Shown: in pieces, positions 17,380 through 24,999 of the stretch
Layout of the letters: every line of letters begins with the position of its first letter
Numbering within the stretch: position 1 is the first letter of the stretch
NCBI GenBank assembly: GCA_002454425.1
Contig: DKIV01000023.1
Coordinates: forward strand, 1 to 33,852
Length of the DNA stretch: 33,852 bases
Direction of reading: 5' to 3'
Source of the DNA: Sphingobacteriaceae bacterium UBA6709
GTDB taxonomy: Bacteria; Bacteroidota; Bacteroidia; Sphingobacteriales; Sphingobacteriaceae
Translations under genes and position numbers: made by a program
Notes under the pieces: generated by a model
Told to the model about the DNA's origin: nothing
The model's database searches: none
The model's input: the letters and a program-made list of their open reading frames with translations, nothing else

Positions 17380-17428
17380 GTTTCTTTGATGATTGATGCT
17401 TAGTCAAGCAGGCAGGCTTGATTGCATC

Positions 17429-17460
17429 GAAGCGACGCAAACAGCGTTCACGGTCGCTTC
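17429..17460 (+). repeat. Inverted repeat after the IS4 remnant
   Basis: A perfect 8-bp inverted repeat (GAAGCGAC and GTCGCTTC) with a 16-base loop is followed by a T-rich stretch. It may have been the transposase terminator. No gene is convincing between 17380 and 17667; a 70-codon open frame here looks spurious. Confidence 0.4.
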
Positions 17461-17667
17461 ATTTGATTTTTATGCTCTCCTTTTTTATTTTGGACAGTTA
17501 GGATCCACAATCAAATTGCCAGGGCAATACATCTCTGATAGATCGTGCATGTTTAAATTTAAAAATATCAAATCTTTAGTCTCCTGTTCGATCTACCTAC
17601 TATGAAATATTTTTGTTTATTTGAACGTAAAAGTTACTAGTCCTTAATTTCGAGTTTATGATACTCA

Positions 17668-18021
17668 ATGAACAAGTCTCGTTATACTAAATCCGGAAGC
17701 TTAATATCTATTGGCGTGGCGTTTGCCTTGGTCGGAATAGTCTGCGGATATTTTTTCCTTTATCGTCCGCTGTTGCAAATGTCGCAGCATTCAGCGCATG
17801 TTAGTTTTTCTATAAAGGGACAATTTATAAGTCCCGTGATGCTTATAACGGGCTTGTTTATTTTAATAGCTCCCTCAGAAATTGCAGATGAAATGCTAAA
17901 GCCCGGCGCGAAGAAGTCTAAATGGTTTTGGATCTGGTTGTTGATGATTATGGCCGGAGCTGCTGTTACGTATTTTAGTTTTTCGTATTTGTCACAAGGG
18001 TATGGTTATCATGTGCGTTAA
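17668..18021 (+). CDS. Small membrane protein, function unknown
   Basis: A protein of 117 residues with three hydrophobic segments: about 12-32 (ISIGVAFALVGIVCGYFFLY), 53-70 (SPVMLITGLFILIAPSEI) and 86-106 (FWIWLLMIMAGAAVTYFSF). It starts with a basic MNKSRYTKSG, suggesting the N-terminus is cytoplasmic. I know no function. It stands alone on the plus strand between the IS4 remnant and the exported protein gene. Gene-like composition and the regular membrane topology support it as real. Confidence 0.65.
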   Translation: MNKSRYTKSGSLISIGVAFALVGIVCGYFFLYRPLLQMSQHSAHVSFSIKGQFISPVMLITGLFILIAPSEIADEMLKPGAKKSKWFWIWLLMIMAGAAVTYFSFSYLSQGYGYHVR

Positions 18022-18423
18022 GGGATGTATTCGATTTGGAATATGTAAAGCGTATCCGTTCGGCCAAGCCCGACTTTTAGGGCTCAGTTATTTTCTTAGA
18101 GCTCTGCAGATAATGTACACCCGCAATTAGCTACCTCTACCAGGTATTCGGGTGGTGTTGTCAGCGAGATAAGAGTTTGAATAAATCTTTTTTTGTCTGT
18201 AACAAATTGTAAGACAGGTGAGTATATGATTCATGAACCTGTAATTCTTCATTGTGCCCAAAATAGTCTCATCCGCAATGCATCTGCAACGACGGAGATT
18301 TGCTCGCTAAAATAAAGACCTATTTCTCATCAGTGTTTCGCAAAGATTTATTTACGTAGCACCTTTAAGCATAATAATCAAACCCGATAACTAAATGGTA
18401 TAACATTTTATAAATCTAAGCTT
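18022..18423. other. 402-base intergenic region
   Basis: No gene seen. A 6-bp inverted repeat (CACCCG near 18117, CGGGTG near 18149) and a CACCTTTAAG segment near 18360 are the only notable items. The promoter of the gene at 18424 should lie in the last 100 bases, but I cannot place it with confidence. Confidence 0.4.
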
Positions 18424-19647
18424 ATGAAACGAGTCATCTTACTTTCCTTATTTTTAGTTTTCCTGAACCATATCAGCTTTTCACAAAAGATAAATCCGGA
18501 AATCACTGACTATGTCGCCTTTCTTGAAGCACAAAATACCTCAGCCAAAGACTACATTCTTCAGTTATTCAAAAAGTACGATGTGGTAATTTTGTGTGAA
18601 AGGGAGCACCCGGAGATCACGCAGTATGATCTGATCTACGATGTTGTAAGCGATCCATATTTTCAAAAGAATGTGGGAGCTATCTTTACTGAAGTAGGCT
18701 CATTTAGCTCAAGAAAGAGCATACTGGATTTTACCAAAGCAACGTTTTCCAGTGATAGCCTGAAACAACTGAAACAGGCAGAGATATACCGCAATAGTTA
18801 TTTTCCGGCCTGGACCAATACCAATTTCTACGATTTTATCGGCAAGCTAAATACCCTGAATAGTCGGCTGAAAAGAAATGAGCAAATTAACTTACTGACC
18901 TCCGGGAGCAAGAATCCAACTAAAGAGGAGCGAACAAGTCTGGAGGGGATGAAAAGATATATAAAAAATAATTTGCGTAAAAGGGATAGCCTAATGGCAA
19001 GTTACATTATTCATTCTTTTGATAGTATCTCTAAAAAATCCAAACGGAAGAAAGCCTTAGTGATTATGAATTATCGACATGCCTTTTCCAAGGATCTTTT
19101 AGCCGGTGATTCAAATGTAGGCACCTTCATATTTAATAAATATCCAGGGAGAGTTGCCAATGTGTATATCAACCATGTCGCATATACTAATATAGCAGAC
19201 GAACGGGAACCAGATAAACCTAGAATATATCAGGCGCCTTATCTTGTTCCCATTCAGCGTGGAACGTGGGATGCCTCTTTTAAAATCGCAGCAAAGGAAA
19301 ATGTAGGCTTCGATTTTATGAGCTCGCCTTTTGGGAAAGATTCCTTTGACATTTGGTCGGGCTCTAAGACGAATTATCATTATCAGGACATTTTCACGGG
19401 ATTTGTATTCTATCTGCCGCTAGAGAAGCATAGAATTTCTATGGGAGTGAAAAATTTCTTGCAGGGAGTGAATGTTAAGGAAATGATCGATGAGTGGAAT
19501 TTATTCTATAAAGCCTTAGGCAAAGATGAAGCGTTCAAATTTTCCCCGGCATTTCAGGACCGAATAACCGAAGAGTTGTCTACGATTAAAGTGAAAAGAT
19601 ATCCTGATATTAAAAAGTATAGACAGATTATCGATCAATGGCTTTAA
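18424..19647 (+). CDS. Exported protein, probably of the EreA/TIKI-like hydrolase superfamily
   Basis: A protein of 407 residues with a Sec signal peptide (MKRVILLSLFLVFLNHISFSQ). The mature part begins with a helix and then VVILCEREHPEITQYDL near residue 54, VGAIFTEVGSF near residue 87, and ALVIMNYRHAFSKD near residue 210. An xCE/GExxH block, a second Glu block and a later His recall erythromycin-esterase-like and TIKI/ChaN proteins, where such Glu and His residues form the active centre. I infer a metal-dependent or esterase-like periplasmic enzyme; the substrate is unknown and I would not claim macrolide resistance. It is convergent with the AraC gene, with no clear terminator between them. 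Confidence 0.7.
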   Translation: MKRVILLSLFLVFLNHISFSQKINPEITDYVAFLEAQNTSAKDYILQLFKKYDVVILCEREHPEITQYDLIYDVVSDPYFQKNVGAIFTEVGSFSSRKSILDFTKATFSSDSLKQLKQAEIYRNSYFPAWTNTNFYDFIGKLNTLNSRLKRNEQINLLTSGSKNPTKEERTSLEGMKRYIKNNLRKRDSLMASYIIHSFDSISKKSKRKKALVIMNYRHAFSKDLLAGDSNVGTFIFNKYPGRVANVYINHVAYTNIADEREPDKPRIYQAPYLVPIQRGTWDASFKIAAKENVGFDFMSSPFGKDSFDIWSGSKTNYHYQDIFTGFVFYLPLEKHRISMGVKNFLQGVNVKEMIDEWNLFYKALGKDEAFKFSPAFQDRITEELSTIKVKRYPDIKKYRQIIDQWL

Positions 19648-19760
19648 GAAAAGGATCGTATTTTTAGATACAAAACGGATCAATTTTCCGGTAGGTTTTC
19701 GAGTTGAATTCGAAATAGTTTGTTGAACGATTGCAAATGTTCAAAGACCATTTTCCACTG

Positions 19761-20570
19761 TTAACCTTTTACAATATGTTTTGTAACAAGATTTTTAGGA
19801 CTGTATCCAAATTCCTTTTTAAACGCAGAGGAGAAATGAGAAAGATCCTCAAAGCCCAGATCCATATAGATTTCCGAGGGCGATTGACGCATTTCAGTGA
19901 GGGCGAAGTAAGCGTCGCGCAAACGTTTTTTTAAAATCCATTGGTGTGGAGTAGTGTCAAAAATCTTCTGAAAGTCTCTTTTAAAAGTTGACAAGCTGCG
20001 TCCTGTAAGATAGGCAAAGCGTTCCAGATTTACGTTGTACCTGTAATTTTGGATCATAAAGGATTCCAGGTCGATCTTAAAAGGCTCTGAGAAGTCAAAG
20101 AGCAGATCTTTCAGTTCCGGTTGGTATTGCAGTAGAATGAACAGCAGTTCTTTGATTTTAAGATCAGTAAAATGTTTGGTCAGAAATTCGGGATTTTGAA
20201 TAATCGTTTGCAGTGATTTGATGTAATTTTGCAGCACGGGAGTTACATCAATGCTTACGATAGATTTTGAAGAATAGGAAGGGTGGGAGGAAAGACGGTA
20301 TTCTTTTGCAACCTCCTTTAGTATATCATCATTTAAATAGATATTGAGGCTTTCAAATTTGCCTTCTTTAGGTGGATATTTCGTGTATTTTACCAACTGA
20401 TTTTTACGGATCAAATTAAAATCACCTTCTTTTGCAGTCAACTTTTCTTTACCGCTAGCGAGCACAAAGCTTCCCGACATTTGGAAAGAAAGCGTGTGTT
20501 TAGGGACGAAGTTTTCACCTTTACTGTTTACCTCATGGTAGCAAGAATAGACAATATCTGATTTTTCCAT
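19761..20570 (-). CDS. AraC-family transcriptional regulator
   Basis: A DNA-binding regulator of 269 residues. The N-terminal half (about 1-150) is a cupin-like sensor resembling the ExsA-type domain, with LSFQMSGSFVLASGKEKL and GDFNLIRKNQLVKYTK. The C-terminal half carries two helix-turn-helix units: NLERFAYLTGRSLSTFKRDF and SEIYMDLGFEDLSHFSSAFK, ending in the family motif KKEFGYSPKN. It lies 54 bases downstream of the aldehyde dehydrogenase on the same strand and may regulate it. The ligand cannot be told from the sequence. Confidence 0.92.
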   Translation of the reverse strand: MEKSDIVYSCYHEVNSKGENFVPKHTLSFQMSGSFVLASGKEKLTAKEGDFNLIRKNQLVKYTKYPPKEGKFESLNIYLNDDILKEVAKEYRLSSHPSYSSKSIVSIDVTPVLQNYIKSLQTIIQNPEFLTKHFTDLKIKELLFILLQYQPELKDLLFDFSEPFKIDLESFMIQNYRYNVNLERFAYLTGRSLSTFKRDFQKIFDTTPHQWILKKRLRDAYFALTEMRQSPSEIYMDLGFEDLSHFSSAFKKEFGYSPKNLVTKHIVKG

Positions 20571-20624
20571 TTCAAACCGAGAATAAAGGGTAATCCAGGA
20601 TTACACGTTATCAAATTTATAATT

Positions 20625-22040
20625 TTATTTTAGAACTGCTTTGACTTCTAAATGGGCTTCCAGACCGAAAATACCATATTCTCTACCGATTCCCGACTGT
20701 TTGAAACCTCCAAATGGAACCATCGGATCGTGGCTAAATCCATTGATGCATATTCGTCCGGCATCGATTTTAGTGGCTACTTTTTGCGCCCGTTGTATGT
20801 CAGACGAGCTGATATATGCCGCCAATCCATAGGGGGTATCATTGGCAATAGCGATCGCCTCTTCTTCCGTTTTATAAGCAATAATGGATAATACCGGACC
20901 GAAAATTTCATCCTGAGCAATTTTCATCTTATTGTTCACGTGGGTAAAAATGGTCGGTTTTACAAAGTTTCCTTGTTCTAAATCCTGAGGTTTTCCTTCG
21001 CCTCCCACCAATAGCGTTGCGCCTTCTTGTATGCCCATCTTGATGTAATGCTGCACCCTTTCATACTGTTTCACGCTAACCATGGGACCCACGGCAGTAT
21101 CTGGATGTTGGGGTAGTCCTACTACCACCTTTTCACCGGTAGCTTTGGCAATTTCACTCACCTTTTCGAGTTGGCTTTCGGGAACCAGCAATCTTGTAGG
21201 GGCGAGACAGGCTTGTCCGCTATTCATAAAAGCACCAAAAACAGCCATAGGAATGGCTTCTTCCAAATTTGCATCGTCTAAAATTAGGTTGGGTGATTTT
21301 CCTCCTAACTCCAATGTGACCCTTTTCATTGTATCGGCGGCTGTTTTCGCTATCAGTTTTCCAACCGCCGTAGAGCCTGTAAATGAAATTTTGGCAACGT
21401 CCCGGTGCGTCGCTAATGTTGTTCCTACAACATTGCCCAAACCAGTCACAAAATTGATTATCCCTTTTGGAAGTCCGGCTTCGTGAAAGGACTCCATTAA
21501 TAACTGCGTCTGCAAACTACTCATTTCGCTGCCTTTGACCACCACCGTACAACCGGCACCAATGGCCGTTGCTACTTTGCTACAAATTGAAGAACTATTT
21601 GCATTCCAAGGGGTGATAATGCCTACCACACCGACAGCTTGTAAGCTTACGTCAGACGAGTTAATAGTTTGCTGAAATGGATAAGCGCTGATGGCTTGGA
21701 TGACGGAATCAAACCATTGCGACATGTGCTCGTTACTCATTGTAGAAAACTGAAGCGTGCCGCCATATTCTTCAATCATCACTTCGATGGACTGCTGTTT
21801 TCTTTTATCGACAGCGGCTTTTAGTTTTTCTAAATAAGAGATACGGGTTGCTACGTTAGATTGAGAGAAACTTTTGAACGCTTCTTTTGCAGCGGTGATG
21901 GCATTTTGGGCATCTGTTTCGTCGGCAAGGGTGACCTCACCGATTTTTTCGTTGGTAGACGGATTGATTAAATCTATTATTTCAGTTCCGTGCGGTGTTA
22001 CAAATTCACCGTTGATGTATACCTTGTTAACTATTTTCAT
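20625..22040 (-). CDS. NAD(P)-dependent aldehyde dehydrogenase
   Basis: An aldehyde dehydrogenase of 471 residues from the ATG at 22040; an upstream ATG at 22061 would add seven residues. Key parts are in order: TPWNANSSSICSKVA (the Asn of the oxyanion hole), VVKGSEMS, the cofactor loop SFTGSTAVGK, the general base in LELGGKSPNLIL, the nucleophile in NSGQACLAPTRLL, EIFGPVLSIIAY, and PFGGFKQSGIGREYG near the end. The enzyme would oxidise an aldehyde to an acid in the cytoplasm; the substrate is not predictable. It is probably co-transcribed with the AraC regulator downstream. It is the last ordinary chromosomal gene before the accessory region. Confidence 0.94.
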   Translation of the reverse strand: MKIVNKVYINGEFVTPHGTEIIDLINPSTNEKIGEVTLADETDAQNAITAAKEAFKSFSQSNVATRISYLEKLKAAVDKRKQQSIEVMIEEYGGTLQFSTMSNEHMSQWFDSVIQAISAYPFQQTINSSDVSLQAVGVVGIITPWNANSSSICSKVATAIGAGCTVVVKGSEMSSLQTQLLMESFHEAGLPKGIINFVTGLGNVVGTTLATHRDVAKISFTGSTAVGKLIAKTAADTMKRVTLELGGKSPNLILDDANLEEAIPMAVFGAFMNSGQACLAPTRLLVPESQLEKVSEIAKATGEKVVVGLPQHPDTAVGPMVSVKQYERVQHYIKMGIQEGATLLVGGEGKPQDLEQGNFVKPTIFTHVNNKMKIAQDEIFGPVLSIIAYKTEEEAIAIANDTPYGLAAYISSSDIQRAQKVATKIDAGRICINGFSHDPMVPFGGFKQSGIGREYGIFGLEAHLEVKAVLK

Positions 22041-22163
22041 CTCAAAAACTTTATGAGACAAAATTACTTCACAAAATAAACTCCTACTTTGTATAAAAGT
22101 TCAATCTTGCTTTGTGAAAAAGTTCAAATAGCATTTGGTTGCTCCATATATTAGTCAGTGTGA

Positions 22164-22384
22164 ATGATACTGGATCTGGATGATGCCCGCGAAAAAATTG
22201 AAGACTGGAGATGGGAGTACAATCATTTTAGGCCACACAGTACGCTGGATGATTTATCTCCCCTGGAATTTACTTTTTGCATGAAAATAACCTCAAAAAC
22301 TCTACTTCTGACTGATCGACACAAAGGGGGACTTCAAAAACTGTATTTATATATTTAAGCTGTCCTAAATATGGGGAGGTTACA
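22164..22384 (+). mobile_element. 3' end of an IS3-family element (OrfB tail and right inverted repeat)
   Basis: The frame from 22164 reads LDLDDAREKIEDWRWEYN, then HFRPHSTLDDLSPLEF, the conserved C-terminal block of IS3-family OrfB (after the last catalytic Glu). It runs to a stop at 22358, directly followed by GCTGTCCTAAATATGGGGAG and GTTACA (22359-22384), which ends in CA as IS3-family right ends do. The rest of the transposase is missing. Its outermost 12 bases recur at 24.78 kb and, inverted, at 33.83 kb. Confidence 0.85.
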
Positions 22385-22416
22385 TACGCACTAACACATC
22401 TCTTATAAATAGGTAT

Positions 22417-22814
22417 ATGGTTAATATTTTATATGGAGGCTCTCGGATCAATGCCCTGAGTGTACGATCCAATCTTAATATAAGCTACGAGCTGAGCCCG
22501 ACAATAATTATAGAAGCTTTTGGGAATTACAATTCGGCAATGAAAAGTATTCAGGGTCGCCGGCCTCAATTGTTGACAAACAGTTTGGCCGCGCGAAAGT
22601 AATTTTTTCACAAAAATGCAAGTATTGGCTTCGTTGCAATTAATCCTTTTTGAAATATGTCAACCAGATTACAACTATTAATCACGCTGCAACTACAAAC
22701 AATGCAGAATATAGTAGTTGTAATTTGCGAAAGATGCCCTACCGCTCGTTGGGGATTTCTTTTCGTGGAAATTCGGCAGTACGGATACTAAAAAGGAAAA
22801 AGAGAGACTTGCGG
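22417..22814 (+). pseudogene. Decayed C-terminal end of an outer-membrane beta-barrel protein
   Basis: Pieces in different frames line up with the end of the Bacteroidota outer-membrane-barrel receptors (OMP_b-brl_3 type). They are NISYELSPTIIIEAFGNYNS with MKSIQGRRPQ (frame from 22417, stop at 22602), then NASIGFVAINPF after a shift, then KYVNQITTINHAATT and PYRSLGISFRGNSAVRILKR after another. In intact relatives these read as GNYNSxxKxIQGRxP, xKYVNxxT and YRSxGISFxWKFGKLxFKK. At least two frameshifts and the missing plug and barrel show a dead gene. Confidence 0.65.
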
Positions 22815-22851
22815 CCTGTACCTTTTTACATGATGCAAATTGAGCGTTTAC
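22815..22851. repeat. 37-bp direct repeat, copy 1 (left of the hip locus)
   Basis: The segment starts CCTGTACCTTTTTACATGAT and ends GCGTTTAC. It matches 24718-24754 with three mismatches in 37 bases. The two copies lie on either side of the hipB-hipS-hipT genes. Confidence 0.8.
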
Positions 22852-22938
22852 GTTTACAGAAGCAGTATATGGGTAATTTTTGGAACCACAAAATTTTACT
22901 CAGTTACGGTTTGGAAAAAGTCTTAGTTGTAACTACAT

Positions 22939-23892
22939 TCACCCTTCAATTCTTTGATATCGTTTTTCCAAAAGATCTTTATACTTCTCTTTGTATTTGT
23001 CAGAAAGAAATGAACGATCAATCCATTGCAAAGCAACTGGTTTTCTTTTCTGAAAACGTTTGGCAATACCATTGATCTGCTTAGGATTTAGTCCTAACAG
23101 CAGTCCAAATCTTTGAAAATGCTCCCAATGAAGTTTTCTTTTTTTTCCTTCTAACGTTAACGCAAGTTCCTCCATGTCTTCGGGGTTAACAATTGCAACG
23201 TTCAGTAGATCGTATGCTGGAGCTAGTGTCCATTGATTGTTCCGAAAAATCATGGAGAAATTTTTCAGGTGCATATCGTTATTTCCTGTTAGGAAACAAA
23301 AGACAGCCAATTCTAAGAGGTAAAACTTATCTAGCAACGTATTGTCGGAATACTCATCCAGTGCTTTGCCGACTTTCTCCATAGAACCCTTGTATTTGTC
23401 AAATGCCTCTGTTATTTGGAACATATCGAGCATGTGTATTTTTTCTCCGGCGTCTGTTCGGTCTATTCTTTTTGTGATATAGGATAGTTCACCAGATTTC
23501 AATCTGATCAGGCTGGACTTAACAACGTTGATGCCGAAAGTCTCGGCAATACGCATAGTGACGTGTTCGTTTTCCGGCATTTCAGCAAAATGATCAGAAG
23601 GTGGTTTGAAGATATAATTTCCGCCCAAAGCTCCGACCACAGTTAGACGCCCCTTTTCTCCGTCTTGGATGGTGTCTTTTACTAACGATAAAGAAAGTTT
23701 GGGTTGTACGCCGGGAACAGCTATACTCCGCTCAACTACGTTTTTCGCCAATTCCGTCATTTCAGCTAGCGAATGTTTGAACACAGGCTGTTGCTTGCTG
23801 CCGAAAAAATCAAGGCTACATTGCTCGTGAAAATCACCCAACGTATTCTTGGGTAATTCTTTATAACAGTACAAACACTTTTTGTTACTCAT
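22939..23892 (-). CDS. hipT: HipT-like kinase toxin (C-terminal part of a split HipA)
   Basis: A Ser/Thr kinase toxin of 317 residues corresponding to the HipA core without its N-terminal subdomain. HipA-type kinases inactivate aminoacyl-tRNA synthetases (HipA acts on GltX, the E. coli O127 HipT on TrpS). Visible parts: a zinc-ribbon-like start C6xxC9...H22xxC25; a Gly/Gln-rich loop RSIAVPGVQPKLSL (S56-I57-A58); GGNYIFKPP; catalytic GNNDMHLKNFSM (D206, N211); and metal-binding LAPAYDLLN (D228). The start at 23892 gives the overlap ATGAGTAA with the hipS stop; a longer frame from 23916 is less likely. All kinase residues are present, so it should be active. The target is unknown. Confidence 0.9.
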   Translation of the reverse strand: MSNKKCLYCYKELPKNTLGDFHEQCSLDFFGSKQQPVFKHSLAEMTELAKNVVERSIAVPGVQPKLSLSLVKDTIQDGEKGRLTVVGALGGNYIFKPPSDHFAEMPENEHVTMRIAETFGINVVKSSLIRLKSGELSYITKRIDRTDAGEKIHMLDMFQITEAFDKYKGSMEKVGKALDEYSDNTLLDKFYLLELAVFCFLTGNNDMHLKNFSMIFRNNQWTLAPAYDLLNVAIVNPEDMEELALTLEGKKRKLHWEHFQRFGLLLGLNPKQINGIAKRFQKRKPVALQWIDRSFLSDKYKEKYKDLLEKRYQRIEG

Positions 23893-24217
23893 TTTCCGGA
23901 GGTATAGGTTGAACACTTACAGCACCGATACAGTTTTGGCAGCAAGCTAACAGCAAACCCATTCGGTCGTTTGGATTGATTTTCCAATTCTTAGAAGCAA
24001 TGTCCAATAACCAGCCTTCCGGTATTAGTCCCTCAAAAAACGGAAACAAACGTTTATCCTTGTAGGGCTTGGAGTTCACGGGCATGGCGAAAGTTATGAA
24101 TGCTGTCGGATAGGCTCTGATGTAGGCTTCATCATACCGAAAAACATATTCCCCATCGTCAGTCTCCGTAAGGATCCCTGCCAAATGATCTTTATAATGT
24201 ATAAATGCTTTCCTCAT
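23885..24217 (-). CDS. hipS: HipS-like protein (separate HipA N-terminal subdomain)
   Basis: A protein of 110 residues equal to the N-terminal subdomain 1 of HipA, encoded on its own. It shows KAFIHYKDHLAGILTETDDG, FAMPVNSKPYKDKRLFPFFE, then GLIPEGWLL and MGLLLACCQNCIGAVSV. In the tripartite HipBST system of E. coli O127, this small protein is the antitoxin that blocks HipT. Here it overlaps hipB by 4 bases (ATGA) and hipT by 8 bases, so the three are translated as a coupled unit. A domain split by simple mutation is unlikely, since both overlaps are clean stop/start junctions. Confidence 0.88.
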   Translation of the reverse strand: MRKAFIHYKDHLAGILTETDDGEYVFRYDEAYIRAYPTAFITFAMPVNSKPYKDKRLFPFFEGLIPEGWLLDIASKNWKINPNDRMGLLLACCQNCIGAVSVQPIPPENE

Positions 24218-24438
24218 CTTTGTTCCTTTGTGGTTAATAGCTCTCTTGCATTCACGGGAGCCAAAGTATGCCCGAACATTTTAAGTACTTGGTTTACTTT
24301 TTCGAGATTCAGGTTTTCTTTACCCTGTTCTATTTTCCGTATTACCGTAAGTGCAACACCTGCCCGTTCAGCAAACTCTTCCTGTGTAAGGTTTACTTCC
24401 TTTCTTTTTTGCTTTACAAAATCTGCAAGTACCATCAT
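24214..24438 (-). CDS. hipB: HipB-like XRE-family DNA-binding protein
   Basis: A 74-residue helix-turn-helix protein that would repress the hip operon by binding the palindrome upstream. The HTH is RKEVNLTQEEFAERAGVALT followed by VIRKIEQGKENLNL, a typical Cro/XRE fold. I use ATG 24438 (another ATG follows at 24435), because the longer frame to 24495 would run through the promoter and operator. In HipBST systems HipB boosts neutralisation but HipS is the main antitoxin. The C-terminus (PVNARELLTTKEQR) is short, without the extended HipB tail. Confidence 0.88.
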   Translation of the reverse strand: MMVLADFVKQKRKEVNLTQEEFAERAGVALTVIRKIEQGKENLNLEKVNQVLKMFGHTLAPVNARELLTTKEQR

Positions 24439-24466
24439 TACTATATGCTTTTGCAACGAATTTAAG

Positions 24467-24498
24467 CAAATGTAAAATATTATATGTGAAAACATATA
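24467..24498 (-). promoter_or_regulatory. Promoter and operator of the hip operon
   Basis: A perfect inverted repeat with 7-base arms (TATATGT at 24481-24487, ACATATA at 24492-24498, spacer GAAA) lies just upstream of TACATTTG (24474-24467, minus strand), an exact Bacteroidota -7 element. The palindrome thus occupies the -33 to -10 region, an ideal place for autorepression by the HipB-like protein. The leader to the start at 24438 is about 20 bases. Confidence 0.65.
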
Positions 24499-24717
24499 AA
24501 AATATTCGCTTGTTGTAAATTATATGCATTTAGATATAAGAAAAAGTGGAGTAATTAAGGTATAGTTTGCAAGAAAACTTAACGTGGTTGCAATAGTGCA
24601 GTAATTCAAAAGAGTAGCCCGTACTTGTCGGATTTATAGGAACATGTAAAATAGATGGTTAGATAATAAAACAGGGACTTTTACAGTATATAGTCTACAT
24701 AAGATATTGGAATTCCT

Positions 24718-24754
24718 CCTGTACCTTTTTACATGATACAAATTCGGCGTTTAC
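24718..24754. repeat. 37-bp direct repeat, copy 2 (right of the hip locus)
   Basis: Second copy of the repeat at 22815-22851, with three mismatches. It is followed by a perfect 7-bp hairpin (TACACTT at 24752-24758 and AAGTGTA at 24762-24768) and then by the IS3-like end at 24777-24793. Confidence 0.8.
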
Positions 24755-24776
24755 ACTTTACAAGTGTATATTTCAA

Positions 24777-24793
24777 GCTGTGGGGAGGTTACA
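24777..24793 (+). repeat. IS3-type right end with an internal deletion
   Basis: TATTTCAAGCTG followed by TGGGGAGGTTACA corresponds to the right end at 22350-22384 (TATTTAAGCTG...TGGGGAGGTTACA) with about nine bases of the inner part missing. It marks a second scar of the same IS family. Confidence 0.65.
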
Positions 24794-24794
24794 C

Positions 24795-24986
24795 ATGGAC
24801 AATGCTCTTGATGTATTTAATACGGCTCTGCCGGACGGGAATAAGCTGAATGTGGCAGACAGCTATATTGGCTATACTACTCCCTCGGGATTATACGGCC
24901 AATTAAATGCAATGAAGCAGAATGGAATCTCCGGGGTTTCTACTACGAGGACCGATGCTCCTGATAGTAGCCCAAATTGTAATTAA
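24795..24986 (+). CDS. Small frame, possible C-terminal fragment of a polymorphic toxin
   Basis: A frame of about 63 residues from the ATG at 24795 (the open frame extends to 24780) starts right after the IS3-type end. It contains LPDGNKLNVADSYIGYTTPS followed by GLYGQLNAMKQNGISGVSTT and ends RTDAPDSSPNCN. I do not recognise a named family. The Gly/Ser-rich tail and position directly before a small protein with an N-terminal hydrophobic anchor suggest the C-terminal remnant of a secreted toxin, but this is conjecture. The IS end probably removed the rest. It could equally be a chance frame. Confidence 0.4.
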   Translation: MDNALDVFNTALPDGNKLNVADSYIGYTTPSGLYGQLNAMKQNGISGVSTTRTDAPDSSPNCN

Positions 24987-24999
24987 TGAACATAGGGTT

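Noticed and set aside
17393..17605. 70-codon open frame after the IS4 remnant
   Set aside because: It covers an inverted repeat and non-coding IS flank, with no domain or gene-like features.
22939..24217. HipA broken by a frameshift
   Set aside because: The junction is a clean ATGAGTAA overlap, and the order hipB-hipS-hipT matches known tripartite systems, so two genes are more likely.
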